Assembly: GCA_020445805.1 (NCBI GenBank) | Contig: JAGRFX010000009.1 | Coordinates: forward strand, 1-46,638 | DNA length: 46,638 nt | DNA from: Rhodocyclaceae bacterium | GTDB lineage: Bacteria > Pseudomonadota > Gammaproteobacteria > Burkholderiales > Rhodocyclaceae | Reading direction: 5' to 3' | Part shown: piece after piece, positions 12,364 through 20,909 of the stretch | Numbering within the stretch: the stretch's first letter is position 1 | Layout of the letters: each line of letters begins with the position of its first letter | Program-made: the position numbers and the translations under genes | The notes under the pieces: generated by a model | Databases searched by the model: none | Told to the model about the DNA's origin: nothing | What the model saw: only the letters and a program-made list of their open reading frames with translations

Positions 12364-13095
12364 ATGATCGTCGTATTCACGGATTTTGGCGCCAACGACA
12401 TCTACACCGCCCAGGTCCAGGGCCGCCTGCACGAGATCGCCCCCCAGCACCCGGTGATCATCAGCGCCCTGCACTCGGTGCCGGACTACGACCCGCGCTC
12501 GGCCGCCCACCTGCTGGCCGCGCTGCACGGCTACTTCGCCCGCGACACGGTATTCCTGGCGGTGGTGGACCCGGGCGTGGGCACCGAACGCGGAGCGGTG
12601 GTGGTGCAGGCCGACGACCAGTGGTTCGTGGGGCCCGACAACGGCCTGCTGTCGGTCATCGCGGCCCGCGCAAAGCGCAGCGCCTTCTGGCGCATCCGGA
12701 TTCCCGCTGAGGGGATCTCGGCCTCCTTCCACGGGCGCGACGTGTTCGCCCCGGTGGCAGCCCAGATCGCCACCGGCATCCTCTCGCCCAACACCCTCGA
12801 GAGCAAGCCCGAGCTGGACGTTCAGCTGGGACCCGAGGACCTCGCCGAGGTGATCTTCATCGACCACTTCGGAAACGCCATCACCGGCCTGCGGGCCGAC
12901 AACGTGCCCCCCGACAAGGGCATCGACCACAACGGCAGCCGCATCCCCTCGGCCCGGGTCTTCTCCGAGATCGCCCGCGGCGAGCCCTGCTGGTACCGCA
13001 ACAGCATGGGGCTGGTCGAGATCGCCGTGAACTGCGGGCGCGCAGCGGATGACCTGGGCCTGGCCGCCGGCCATGCCATCCAGCTGATCGACTGA
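12364..13095 (+). CDS. S-adenosyl-L-methionine hydrolase (adenosine-forming), DUF62 family
   Basis: A 243-residue cytoplasmic enzyme of the SAM hydroxide adenosyltransferase/chlorinase-fluorinase family, which splits SAM with hydroxide to adenosine and methionine. Family hallmarks are visible: the N-terminal VVFTDFG (catalytic Asp region), VFLAVVDPGVG, the FVGPDNGLL motif, FHGRDVFAPVAA and FIDHFGNAITGL. Length matches the family. ATG at 12364 follows AGGAGA with good spacing and a TATAAT. The gene ends 10 bases before eutB and is clearly co-transcribed with eutBC. This neighbourhood is unusual. A link through adenosine or methionine recycling, or upkeep of the adenosylcobalamin enzyme, is possible but is inference. 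Confidence 0.9.
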   Translation: MIVVFTDFGANDIYTAQVQGRLHEIAPQHPVIISALHSVPDYDPRSAAHLLAALHGYFARDTVFLAVVDPGVGTERGAVVVQADDQWFVGPDNGLLSVIAARAKRSAFWRIRIPAEGISASFHGRDVFAPVAAQIATGILSPNTLESKPELDVQLGPEDLAEVIFIDHFGNAITGLRADNVPPDKGIDHNGSRIPSARVFSEIARGEPCWYRNSMGLVEIAVNCGRAADDLGLAAGHAIQLID

Positions 13096-13105
13096 AGGCC
13101 GGGCC

Positions 13106-14494
13106 ATGGGCTACCAGCACGTGGCCGGCGGCCACCGCTACCACTTCGCGGATCTGCGCGCGGTCATGGCCTGCGCCAGCCCGGCCCGCTCGGGCGACGC
13201 CCTGGCCGGCGTGGCCGCCACCAGCGAGGCCGAGCGCATGGCGGCCCGCTGCGCCCTGGCCGAGGTCCCGCTCAAGCGCTTCCTCGACGAGGCCCTGGTG
13301 CCCTACGAGGCCGACGCGGTCACCCGGCTGATCATCGACCGCCACGACCCGGCCGCCTTCGCCGAGATCGCCCACCTCACCGTGGGCGACTTCCGCGAGT
13401 GGCTGCTGCGCCGCGAGACCGACGACGCCGCCCTGGCGCGGGTGGCCCCTGGCATCACCCCCGAGATGGCGGCGGCGGTCTCCAAGCTGATGCGCAACCA
13501 GGACCTGATCCTGGTGGCCTCGCGCCGCCACGTGGTGACCCGCTTCCGCAATACCCTCGGCCTGCCCGGCCGGATGGCGGTGCGGCTGCAGCCCAACCAC
13601 CCCACCGACGACCCGCGGGGCGTGGCGGCCGCGATCCTCGACGGCCTGCTCTACGGCTGCGGCGACGCGGTGATCGGCATCAACCCGGCCGGCGACAGCC
13701 TGGCCGCGATCACCGACCTGCTGGTGCTGACCGACACCCTGCGCAGCCGCTTCGACATCCCCACCCAGACCTGCGTGCTGACCCACGTCACCCACACCCT
13801 GCGGGCCATCGAGGCCGGCGCGCCGGTGGACCTGGTGTTCCAGTCGATCGGCGGCACCGAAGCCACCAACCGCAGCTTCGGCATCGACATCGCCCTGCTC
13901 GCCGAGGCGCGCGACGCCGCGCGCTCGCTCGGCCGCGGCAGCGTGGGCGACAACCTGATGTACTTCGAGACCGGCCAGGGCGGCGCCCTGTCGGCCAACG
14001 CCCACCACGGCGTGGACCAGCAGACCCTGGAGGCGCGCGCCTATGGGCTGGCCCGGCATTTTTCGCCCCTGCTGGTGAACACCGTGGTCGGCTTCATCGG
14101 GCCGGAGTACCTCTACGACGGGCGCCAGATCGTGCGGGCCGGCCTCGAGGACCACTTCTGCGGCAAGCTGCTGGGCCTGCCCATGGGCTGCGACATCTGC
14201 TACACCAACCACGCCGAGGCCGACCAGAACGACATGGACACCCTGCTCACCCTGCTCGCCAGCGCCGGGGTGAATTTCATCATGGGGGTGCCGGGGGCCG
14301 ACGACATCATGCTCAACTACCAGAGCACCTCCTTCCACGACGCGGCCTACGTGCGCCAGCTGCTGGGCCTTGGCCGGGCCCCCGAGTTCGAGGCCTGGCT
14401 GCGGGCCATGGGCGTGACCGACGACGCCGGCCGCCTGCTGCCGGCCCGCGAGCGTCACCCCATGCTCGGGCTGGCCACGGAGCTGTCGGCATGA
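13106..14494 (+). CDS. eutB: ethanolamine ammonia-lyase large subunit
   Basis: Catalytic alpha subunit of adenosylcobalamin-dependent ethanolamine ammonia-lyase, which converts ethanolamine to acetaldehyde and ammonia. The 462-residue length matches the family. Characteristic blocks are present: LMRNQDLI, NTLGLPGRMAVRLQPNHPTD, GCGDAVIGINPA, FQSIGGTEATNRSFG, FETGQGGALSANAHHG, GLPMGCDICYTNHAEADQND and FIMGVPGADDIMLNYQS. The start (ATG 13106) lies 10 bases after the SAM hydrolase stop, and the TGA stop overlaps the eutC start by four bases, so the subunits are coupled for stoichiometric synthesis. No microcompartment shell genes, eutA reactivase or aldehyde dehydrogenase are adjacent, so this is the minimal soluble form, probably used for nitrogen supply. 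Confidence 0.96.
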   Translation: MGYQHVAGGHRYHFADLRAVMACASPARSGDALAGVAATSEAERMAARCALAEVPLKRFLDEALVPYEADAVTRLIIDRHDPAAFAEIAHLTVGDFREWLLRRETDDAALARVAPGITPEMAAAVSKLMRNQDLILVASRRHVVTRFRNTLGLPGRMAVRLQPNHPTDDPRGVAAAILDGLLYGCGDAVIGINPAGDSLAAITDLLVLTDTLRSRFDIPTQTCVLTHVTHTLRAIEAGAPVDLVFQSIGGTEATNRSFGIDIALLAEARDAARSLGRGSVGDNLMYFETGQGGALSANAHHGVDQQTLEARAYGLARHFSPLLVNTVVGFIGPEYLYDGRQIVRAGLEDHFCGKLLGLPMGCDICYTNHAEADQNDMDTLLTLLASAGVNFIMGVPGADDIMLNYQSTSFHDAAYVRQLLGLGRAPEFEAWLRAMGVTDDAGRLLPARERHPMLGLATELSA

Positions 14495-15240
14495 GCCAGC
14501 CACCGCGGCCCGACCCCTGGCATGGCCTGCGGCAGCTGACCGCCGCGCGCATCGGCCTGGGCCGGGCCGGCGACAGCCTGCCCACCCAGGCCCTGCTCGA
14601 CTTCGGCCTCGCCCACGCCGCGGCGCGCGACGCCGTCCATGTGCCGCTCGACGTGCCGGCGCTCATGGCCGCGCTGGCGGCCCGGGGCCTGGCAACCATC
14701 GAGGTCGGTTCGCAGGCCCGCGACCGGAGCGAATACCTGCGCCGGCCCGACCTGGGCCGGCAGCTGGACGAGGCCTCGCGGGAACAACTGGCCGCCCGGC
14801 CCGAGCGGGCGGGCGACTGCGTGCTGGTGCTGGCCGACGGCCTCTCGGCCCGGGCCGTGGCGGAGCATGGTCCGGCGCTGCTCGAGACCCTGCTGCCCCG
14901 CCTTGCCGGCTGGTCGCTGCCGCCGGTGGTCATCGCGCGCCAGGCCCGCGTGGCCCTGGGCGACGACATCGCCGAGGCCCTGGGAGCCCGCCAGGTGGTG
15001 ATGCTGATCGGCGAGCGCCCGGGTCTCAGCTCGCCCGACAGCCTGGGCGCCTACCTGACCCAGGCCCCCCGCCGTGGATGCACCGATGCGGAGCGCAACT
15101 GCCTCTCCAACATCCGCCCGGCCGGGCTCCCGCCGGTCGAGGCGGCCCGCCGGCTGGCCCACCTGATGGGCGCGGCGCGGGCCCTTGGGGCCAGCGGCGT
15201 GCAGCTCAAGGACGACAGCGGGCCGGCACGCATCGCCTGA
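14491..15240 (+). CDS. eutC: ethanolamine ammonia-lyase small subunit
   Basis: The 249-residue light subunit of ethanolamine ammonia-lyase, which helps form the cobalamin-binding interface. Hallmarks are TAARIGLGRAGDSLPT, DVPALMAAL, GLATIEVGSQARDRSEYLRRPDLGR in parts, LVLADGLSARAV, IGERPGLSSPDSLGAYLT and the Cys-containing CTDAERNCLSNIRPAGL near the C-terminus. The true start is ATG at 14491, overlapping the eutB stop (ATGA); the frame is open much further upstream but that is only high-GC read-through over eutB. It is the last gene of the three-gene operon. Confidence 0.95.
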   Translation: MSQPPRPDPWHGLRQLTAARIGLGRAGDSLPTQALLDFGLAHAAARDAVHVPLDVPALMAALAARGLATIEVGSQARDRSEYLRRPDLGRQLDEASREQLAARPERAGDCVLVLADGLSARAVAEHGPALLETLLPRLAGWSLPPVVIARQARVALGDDIAEALGARQVVMLIGERPGLSSPDSLGAYLTQAPRRGCTDAERNCLSNIRPAGLPPVEAARRLAHLMGAARALGASGVQLKDDSGPARIA

Positions 15241-15428
15241 GCCCTTTCTCTTTGCAGAGGCCGCCTCCACGGCCGGCGCGCGCCCCCCCCAGACTCAAGA
15301 TCACGGCCGTCGGACCGTAGATTCACGGACGAAATCCGTCTGTGTCGCCGCTATCATCGCCCCATGCTTATATTGAAGACTGATCGAATCCGTCCCCGCA
15401 CCACGCGAACTACCCGGGGGCAAGGCCT

Positions 15429-17699
15429 ATGAGTCGGGAAACCGCAACCCAACTCGACGAGGCACCGGACGAGGACCTGGTCTTCGCGCCTGAGGACGAC
15501 ATCCCGGCGCGGGACAGCCGCGAAGTCTGGCGCGTTCTCGCCGTCGACGACGACAAGGGCTTCCAGGACACCACTGCCCTGTCCCTGCGCCATACGCGCA
15601 TCCTGGGCCGACCGATCCAGCTGGTGCAGGCCTACAGCCTCGCCGAGGCGGCCCGCTGCCTGGCCCAGGATCGCGACTTTGCGGTGATCCTGGCCGACGT
15701 GGTGATGGAAACGGAAGATGCCGGCCTGCGTCTGGTCAAGGGCGTTCGTGAAACACTCGGCCTGTTCGAGCCGCGCATCGTTCTGCTCACGGGCCAGCCG
15801 GGCTTTGCACCGGTCAGCCGGATCATGGAGGAGTACGACCTCAACGACTACTGCCTCAAGTCGGACCTGGCGCGGCGCGGCCTCAAGCAGGTGCTCACCG
15901 GCGCCATCCGGGGGTACAAGCAGCTGCGCGACCTGGCCACGGCCCGCAAGGGCCTGCAGCTGATCATCGAGTCGAGCAGCCGCCTCGCGGCCGCCCGCTC
16001 AATCGACGATCTGGCACGGGGCGCCCTGATCGAGATCTCGCGGCTGCTGCGCGTCGCGCCGGAGGGCATCGTCTGCGTCGAGGTGCCGTCCGCTTCGACG
16101 GTCATGGCGAGCGATTGTTCCGTTGCTGCCGAGGCGATCGTGGTGCGGGCAGAGGGGCGCTTCGAGACTTTCGTCGGCGCGCCCTTGCAGGCGCTCCCCG
16201 ACAGTCGCGTGCGGGGGCTGATAGAGCAGGCCTTGTCCGGTCGGATCGCGATCGAGATCAGCGATGCCCAGGTCGTCTTCCTGCCCCGCGAAGAGGCACA
16301 TGCCGACTACGCGATCTTTCTTGAAACCGGCCGCACGCTCGAGCCCGCCGAACTCGAACTGCTCAATGTCTTTGCCACCAATGTCTCGCGGGGCTTCGGC
16401 AACGTGGCCCTCATCAGCCGCCTCGACCGGCTCGCCTTCGAGGACAGCCTGTTGGGCATCCCCAACAAGACCGCGCTTCGAAGAGAGATCGAGCGACTTC
16501 GCCTCACCGGCAATGGGCGGGGCAGCAACTTGCTGTTGTTTGACGTGGACAACTATTCAGGCCTGTCGGATGCCCTGGGTCCCGACTTTACCGATCGACT
16601 GCTGCGGATGATCACGGCCCGCCTTCAATCCTTCTTCCCAGCGCCCGCGCTGGTCACGCGCGTCAACGAGGACATCTTCGGCATTGTCGGTCATGACGCC
16701 CAGGTCAACTTGGCGCGGGCCGGCGAAGTATTCGCGACACCCATCGAATTGGAAGACAGCAGCTACCCGCTGACGGCATGCTATGCCGAAATTCCTCTCG
16801 ATACCGAGCATCCGGACGCACCGTCGCTCAAGCGCGCCGCGTGGCGCACGCTGCAGCAGGCCAAGCGCCGCGGCGGCGGTCAGGGCGAGCGCTGGAACCC
16901 GACCATCGAGCTCGAATCGGGCTTGCGCTACCGGCTTCACAGCCAGTTGCTCGGTGCAGTGGATCGCGGCGAATTGCACCTGGTCTACCAGCCGCAGGTC
17001 GAATTGGCCAGTGGGCGCATCGTCGGTGCCGAAGCCCTGCTGCGCTGGTCGCCGCCCAGCGGCCCGGTACCGCCGGACCAGTTCATCCCGGTGGCCGAGA
17101 ACTCGGCGCTGATCCACTCGATCGGGCGCTTCGTGGTCGAACAGGCCTGCACCGCGATCCGCCGCCTTGATGCGGACGGGGCCCGCGCGCTGGTCATCAG
17201 CGTCAATGTCTCGGGCCGCCAGCTCGATCGGGACAGCTTCATCGAGGAGGTTCATTCGGTGTGCGCCAGCCATGGAATCTCGCCGACCCGGCTGGGCCTC
17301 GAGGTCACCGAGACCTCGGCCGTGACGGCCTTCGAAGGGGCCGTATCGGGGCTGGGTGCCCATCGTCGCCTGGGCGGAAAGGTCGCCATCGACGATTTCG
17401 GCACCGGCATGGCCTCGCTCAAGTACCTGCAGACCCTGCCCTTCGACTACCTCAAGATCGACCGCAGCTTCGTCAGCCGCCTCGGCGACGACGAACAGGG
17501 CGGCCAGATCGCGCGCATGATCATCGAGCTCGGCCGGAGCCTCGGCGTGACCGTGATCGCCGAAGGGGTCGAAACCGAGGCCCAGGCCGGCTGGCTGCGG
17601 CGCGCCGGCTGCCATCTGGCCCAGGGGTGGCTGTTCGGTCGGCCGGTGGTGCTGGAACAGTTCGCTGAATGCCTGCGCAACCAGGGCCGGGGCGCTTGA
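15429..17699 (+). CDS. REC-DUF3369-degenerate GGDEF-EAL response regulator (c-di-GMP phosphodiesterase)
   Basis: A 756-residue soluble response regulator predicted to break down cyclic di-GMP. Residues about 35-160 are a divergent receiver with VDDDK and phospho-acceptor Asp90 (VILADVVME). Residues about 165-320 match the DUF3369 region that follows such receivers. Next comes a GGDEF-like domain (about 330-490) whose signature is replaced by NEDIF, so it cannot be a cyclase but may bind GTP as a regulatory domain. The EAL domain (about 500-745) is intact, with AEALLRW, the NVSGRQL asparagine, EVTETS, IDDFGTGMASL and FDYLKID. Start ATG 15429 is preceded by GGGGCAAGG. The downstream kinase gene overlaps its 3' end, so the two form a sensor/output pair. 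Confidence 0.92.
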   Translation: MSRETATQLDEAPDEDLVFAPEDDIPARDSREVWRVLAVDDDKGFQDTTALSLRHTRILGRPIQLVQAYSLAEAARCLAQDRDFAVILADVVMETEDAGLRLVKGVRETLGLFEPRIVLLTGQPGFAPVSRIMEEYDLNDYCLKSDLARRGLKQVLTGAIRGYKQLRDLATARKGLQLIIESSSRLAAARSIDDLARGALIEISRLLRVAPEGIVCVEVPSASTVMASDCSVAAEAIVVRAEGRFETFVGAPLQALPDSRVRGLIEQALSGRIAIEISDAQVVFLPREEAHADYAIFLETGRTLEPAELELLNVFATNVSRGFGNVALISRLDRLAFEDSLLGIPNKTALRREIERLRLTGNGRGSNLLLFDVDNYSGLSDALGPDFTDRLLRMITARLQSFFPAPALVTRVNEDIFGIVGHDAQVNLARAGEVFATPIELEDSSYPLTACYAEIPLDTEHPDAPSLKRAAWRTLQQAKRRGGGQGERWNPTIELESGLRYRLHSQLLGAVDRGELHLVYQPQVELASGRIVGAEALLRWSPPSGPVPPDQFIPVAENSALIHSIGRFVVEQACTAIRRLDADGARALVISVNVSGRQLDRDSFIEEVHSVCASHGISPTRLGLEVTETSAVTAFEGAVSGLGAHRRLGGKVAIDDFGTGMASLKYLQTLPFDYLKIDRSFVSRLGDDEQGGQIARMIIELGRSLGVTVIAEGVETEAQAGWLRRAGCHLAQGWLFGRPVVLEQFAECLRNQGRGA

Positions 17700-19615
17700 A
17701 GGCGGATGCGGCAGGCTTCGAGCCCGGACAGGCCGGCCGGGACCGCCGGCTCCTGACCCGCACCCTGCTGCTCTACCTGCTGCCCTGGTGGCTGCTGCTC
17801 CCCGGGCTTGCTGCCCTGCTGCATCGTTACCAGACCGAGACGGAACTGGTGCGGCTGGAATCCCACGAACTGGAACTCCTCGACACCCACGCGGCTGGCC
17901 TCAGCGAGGCCGTGACCCGGCTCGACAACGACATCCGCCTGATCGCCAACGTGGCCGAAAGCACGGCAGCACGCTATGCCGCCAAAGCGAACCGGAACGA
18001 TGCGCTGGCGATCTACTTCAGCGACTTCCTCCGGGCCCACAGTCAATATACCCAGGCCCGCCTCCTCGATCCCCGGTGCCACGAACAGGTGCGCGTCGAC
18101 CGGCGCTCCGGCGCGGTCCAGCGGATCGCCGAGGAGGCCCTGCAGGACAAGGCCGGCCGCGACTACTGCGATCGCCCGCTGGCCTCCCCGGATAGCCAAC
18201 ATTACCTGTCGCGACTTGACGCCAACATCGAGAACGGCCGGGTCGTGCTGCCGCTGGAACCGACCATGCGGGCCTCGGCGGTCGTCCGGGGCGAGCACGG
18301 CGCGATTCTGGGCGTGGCGGTACTGAACTTCGACGCCCGCGAAATGCTTGACGGCTTTTCATCCCCTTCCACCACTGAGCTCGCACTGCTGGACGAGGAT
18401 GGCTACTGGTTGCGGTCACGGGACCGGATAGACGAATTCGCGTTCATCAATTCAGACCAGGAACGTCGCTTTTCCAAGCGATACCCGAAGGTCTGGCAGG
18501 CCGTGCATGCGGCCAGCGCCAATCGTGGCAGCCTGCTGCAATCCGACGGTCTGTGGACCTATCGGCGGATCGAGTTCGCCGCGGAGCGCGGCGGGCTCGA
18601 TCCGCCCGTCTGGTTCGCCATCAGCCGCCTGCCGGCAGACCGCTACGACGCGGCCCATCGCACCAGCGAATATCAGCTGGCGGGCGTGACGTCGCTCGCG
18701 CTCATGGTGGTCTCGCTGATGGCCCTGGCCCTGGCCCGCAGCCACGTTCGCAGCGAGCGGACGGCGGCCATGCTGGCGCGCTCGAACCAGGCGCTGAACC
18801 GCACGATCGAGGAACTGAACACGTCCCGGGACGAGCTGGTCCAGCAGGAAAAGCTCTCCTCCCTGGGCCTGCTGGTGGCGGGCGTGTCCCACGAGATGAA
18901 CACCCCCCTGGGCGCCGCCACCCTGGCCGCCACGGCACTCCAGGAGCAGCTCCGGGGCCTGCGGGCGGCCTATGAACGGGGCATCAAGCGCTCGGATCTG
19001 GAACGCTTCGCGACCGAACAGGCGGAAGGGCTGAACCTGCTGGCCGCCAACCTGGAGCGCGCCAATGCGCTGAGCCGCCAGTTCAAGGAAGTGGCGGCCG
19101 ACCGGGCCAACGCCAGCCGCCAGCGCTTCGCGCTCCATCTGCTGGTGACCGACGTGCTCGCGCTCTCCCACAATGTGCTCAAGCACGGCTTGATCGAACT
19201 GACGACCGAGGTGCCCGAGTCGCTGCTGCTCGAGAGTTACCCGGGGCCGCTCGGCCAGGTCATCCAGAACCTGGTCCTGAACGCCGCGCACCACGCCTTC
19301 GCGCCCCGCCGGCAGGGCCGGCTGACGCTGCGTGCGATGGCCGGGGCCAGGGAGGGCTGGCTGCGCCTCGAGATCATTGACGACGGCCGGGGCATTGCGG
19401 ACGACATCCGCGAGCGGATCTGGGACCCGTTCTTCACCACGCGCCGCGGCGAGGGCGGTACCGGCCTGGGCCTGCACATCTGCCACCAGCTGGTCACGGT
19501 GGTGCTGGGTGGCCGGATCTTCGCCGAGGCCGGCGAAGCCGGCCGCGGCACCCGCATGGTGGTGGAGATCCCGTTGATCGCGCCGCAGGACAGCCCGGCG
19601 ACCCGCCCGACCTGA
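17669..19615 (+). CDS. membrane sensor histidine kinase
   Basis: A 648-residue sensor kinase. One membrane helix near the N-terminus (about 33-53) precedes a long periplasmic Cache-like sensor (about 55-330), then a second helix (about 340-362) and a coiled linker ending in LVQQEKLSSLG. The H-box GVSHEMNTPLG differs from the EIRTPL type and belongs to the NtrB/DctB-like group. HATPase_c follows with NLVLNAAHHAF, DDGRGI, DPFFTT and GTGLGLHI. There is no receiver on the chain, so phosphate must go to a separate regulator, most likely the REC-DUF3369-EAL protein encoded just upstream. ATG 17669 overlaps that gene by 31 bases; a TTG at 17696 would give a TTGA overlap and is an alternative start. 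Confidence 0.9.
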   Translation: MPAQPGPGRLKADAAGFEPGQAGRDRRLLTRTLLLYLLPWWLLLPGLAALLHRYQTETELVRLESHELELLDTHAAGLSEAVTRLDNDIRLIANVAESTAARYAAKANRNDALAIYFSDFLRAHSQYTQARLLDPRCHEQVRVDRRSGAVQRIAEEALQDKAGRDYCDRPLASPDSQHYLSRLDANIENGRVVLPLEPTMRASAVVRGEHGAILGVAVLNFDAREMLDGFSSPSTTELALLDEDGYWLRSRDRIDEFAFINSDQERRFSKRYPKVWQAVHAASANRGSLLQSDGLWTYRRIEFAAERGGLDPPVWFAISRLPADRYDAAHRTSEYQLAGVTSLALMVVSLMALALARSHVRSERTAAMLARSNQALNRTIEELNTSRDELVQQEKLSSLGLLVAGVSHEMNTPLGAATLAATALQEQLRGLRAAYERGIKRSDLERFATEQAEGLNLLAANLERANALSRQFKEVAADRANASRQRFALHLLVTDVLALSHNVLKHGLIELTTEVPESLLLESYPGPLGQVIQNLVLNAAHHAFAPRRQGRLTLRAMAGAREGWLRLEIIDDGRGIADDIRERIWDPFFTTRRGEGGTGLGLHICHQLVTVVLGGRIFAEAGEAGRGTRMVVEIPLIAPQDSPATRPT

Positions 19616-20344
19616 TCAGAAGCGCTCGACCCAGGGCCGCAGGTCCAGCTCCTGGGTCCAGGCGCTGCGGGGCTGCATGGCGAGGGTGAAATAGGCCTCG
19701 GCGATGGCATCCGGATCGAGCTGTCGGTCGCTGCCGTCCTCGCCATGCTCGACCACCGCCGGCCGGCGAATCCGGCCGTCCACGACCACATGTGCCACGT
19801 GGATCCCGCGCGGCCCCAGCTCGCGCGCCATGCTCTGGGCCAGGGCCCTCAGCCCGAACTTGCCCACCGCCAGGTTGTGGAAGCCGGCGCTGCCCCGCAG
19901 GCTGGCGGTGGCGCCGGTAAACAGGATGGTCCCGCCGGCACCGCCGGCCTCGACCCGCTCGAGCATGCTGCGGGCCGCCTCGCGCCCCACCAGGAATCCG
20001 CCCAGGCAGCTCACGCGCCAGCAGCGCTCGAACTCTTCCATGGATGTATCGAGCAGGCCCCGCTGGACGAAGGCCCCGGCGTTATAGATGACCACGTCGG
20101 GACAGCCGTACTGGCCCTCGGCCCACTCGAACAGGGCCTGGACCGAGGACTCGTCGGTGGCATCGCAGCGCCGGGCATGGACCCCATGCCCCAGGCCGCT
20201 GAACTCGGCGGCCAGGGTCTCGACCCGGGCCGGATCGCGGCAGGCCATGACGACGTTCATGGAGGCCCGGCCGAACCGGCGGCCCAGCGAGGCGCCGAGG
20301 CCCGTGCCGGCCCCGACGATGATGACCAGTCGCTTCTCGTCCAC
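19616..20344 (-). CDS. short-chain dehydrogenase/reductase-like protein lacking the canonical Ser-Tyr pair
   Basis: A 242-residue SDR-fold protein. The N-terminal cofactor loop is IIVGAGTGLGASLG, near the classical TGxxxGxG, and an NAG motif (VIYNAGAF) is present, so NAD(P) binding is likely. The active-site block reads ILFTGATASL and FHNLAVGKFGLR: the lysine is kept, but the catalytic serine is replaced by Gly/Ala and the tyrosine four residues before the lysine is absent. Such SDRs with FTGATAS are an established divergent subgroup of unknown substrate. The gene is convergent with the kinase at 17669-19615 with no gap between stop codons. It follows the hemerythrin and channel genes on the same strand and may share their transcript. 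Confidence 0.82.
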   Translation of the reverse strand: MDEKRLVIIVGAGTGLGASLGRRFGRASMNVVMACRDPARVETLAAEFSGLGHGVHARRCDATDESSVQALFEWAEGQYGCPDVVIYNAGAFVQRGLLDTSMEEFERCWRVSCLGGFLVGREAARSMLERVEAGGAGGTILFTGATASLRGSAGFHNLAVGKFGLRALAQSMARELGPRGIHVAHVVVDGRIRRPAVVEHGEDGSDRQLDPDAIAEAYFTLAMQPRSAWTQELDLRPWVERF

Positions 20345-20368
20345 TTTGCACCCCCTCGCAGTGTCGGC

Positions 20369-20385
20369 GACGCGCGATGCGCGTC
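20369..20385. other. short perfect hairpin between hemerythrin and SDR genes
   Basis: GACGCGC and GCGCGTC flank a three-base GAT loop, giving a 7-bp GC stem at 20369-20385. It lies in the 82-base gap after the hemerythrin stop and just before the SDR start. There is no U-tract, so it is not a standard terminator. It could attenuate or stabilise the transcript. Confidence 0.35.
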
Positions 20386-20426
20386 TCCCACAGCGTAGAC
20401 GAGGATGGTGCCGAGGGCGATGCCGC

Positions 20427-20876
20427 TCAGTGCCGGTAGCGCCCGCGCTCGAAGTGGATCTCTTCGAGGAAGCGCCGCCCCAGGTGCGCGGATTCGCCAG
20501 GGTCGAGGATCTCGCGGGCGAGGACGAACATTTCGCCCTCCTCCTCGGTCAGGTGATGCTCGAGGCGACGCTGCAGGCGGCGGGCCGCCGGCAGCCAGGT
20601 GGGCGAGGCCGCATCCGTGTCGCCCAGGGTGGCGATCAGGCCATCGAGTTCCCGATGTTCGGCGATGCCGTGGCGCGACTGGGCCACGGTGCTCCCGTGC
20701 AGCATCAGGGGCACGTAGAAGCAGCGCTCCTCGGCCAGGGCATGGGAGTCGAGCACCCGGCACAGGGCGCCCAGGGCCGCGGATCGCTCCGCGGGCGAGG
20801 ACTGCAGGTCGACGAGTCTTCCGACGAGCGTCCGCTGCTGCGCGTGGTCGTCGCAGATGGCTTCATAGATGGTCAT
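20427..20876 (-). CDS. hemerythrin HHE domain protein
   Basis: A 149-residue soluble protein with the layout of an HHE cation-binding four-helix bundle: His11, the HxxxE pair His45/Glu49, His74 in AEHRELD, and His107-His108 followed by an acidic cluster (EEEGEMF) near 111-116. These match the usual iron ligands of hemerythrin-like proteins, which bind a non-heme di-iron centre and carry or sense oxygen, nitric oxide or iron. The 33-base gap from the upstream mechanosensitive channel gene and the same strand suggest co-transcription. A role in oxygen or redox sensing is plausible in an organism with nitrogenase genes, but is inference. Confidence 0.85.
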   Translation of the reverse strand: MTIYEAICDDHAQQRTLVGRLVDLQSSPAERSAALGALCRVLDSHALAEERCFYVPLMLHGSTVAQSRHGIAEHRELDGLIATLGDTDAASPTWLPAARRLQRRLEHHLTEEEGEMFVLAREILDPGESAHLGRRFLEEIHFERGRYRH

Positions 20877-20909
20877 TCGGTTCTCTGGCTGGGGTGAAAA
20901 TCATTGACC

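Noticed and set aside
13399..14490. Upstream extension of the eutC frame over eutB
   Set aside because: The extension is Pro/Arg/Gly-rich and has no family match; the ATGA overlap at 14491 is the natural start.
15325..15339. ACGGA-CGAAA-TCCGT stem-loop upstream of the DUF3369 gene
   Set aside because: Only a 5-bp stem with no T-run; expected by chance in a gap this size.
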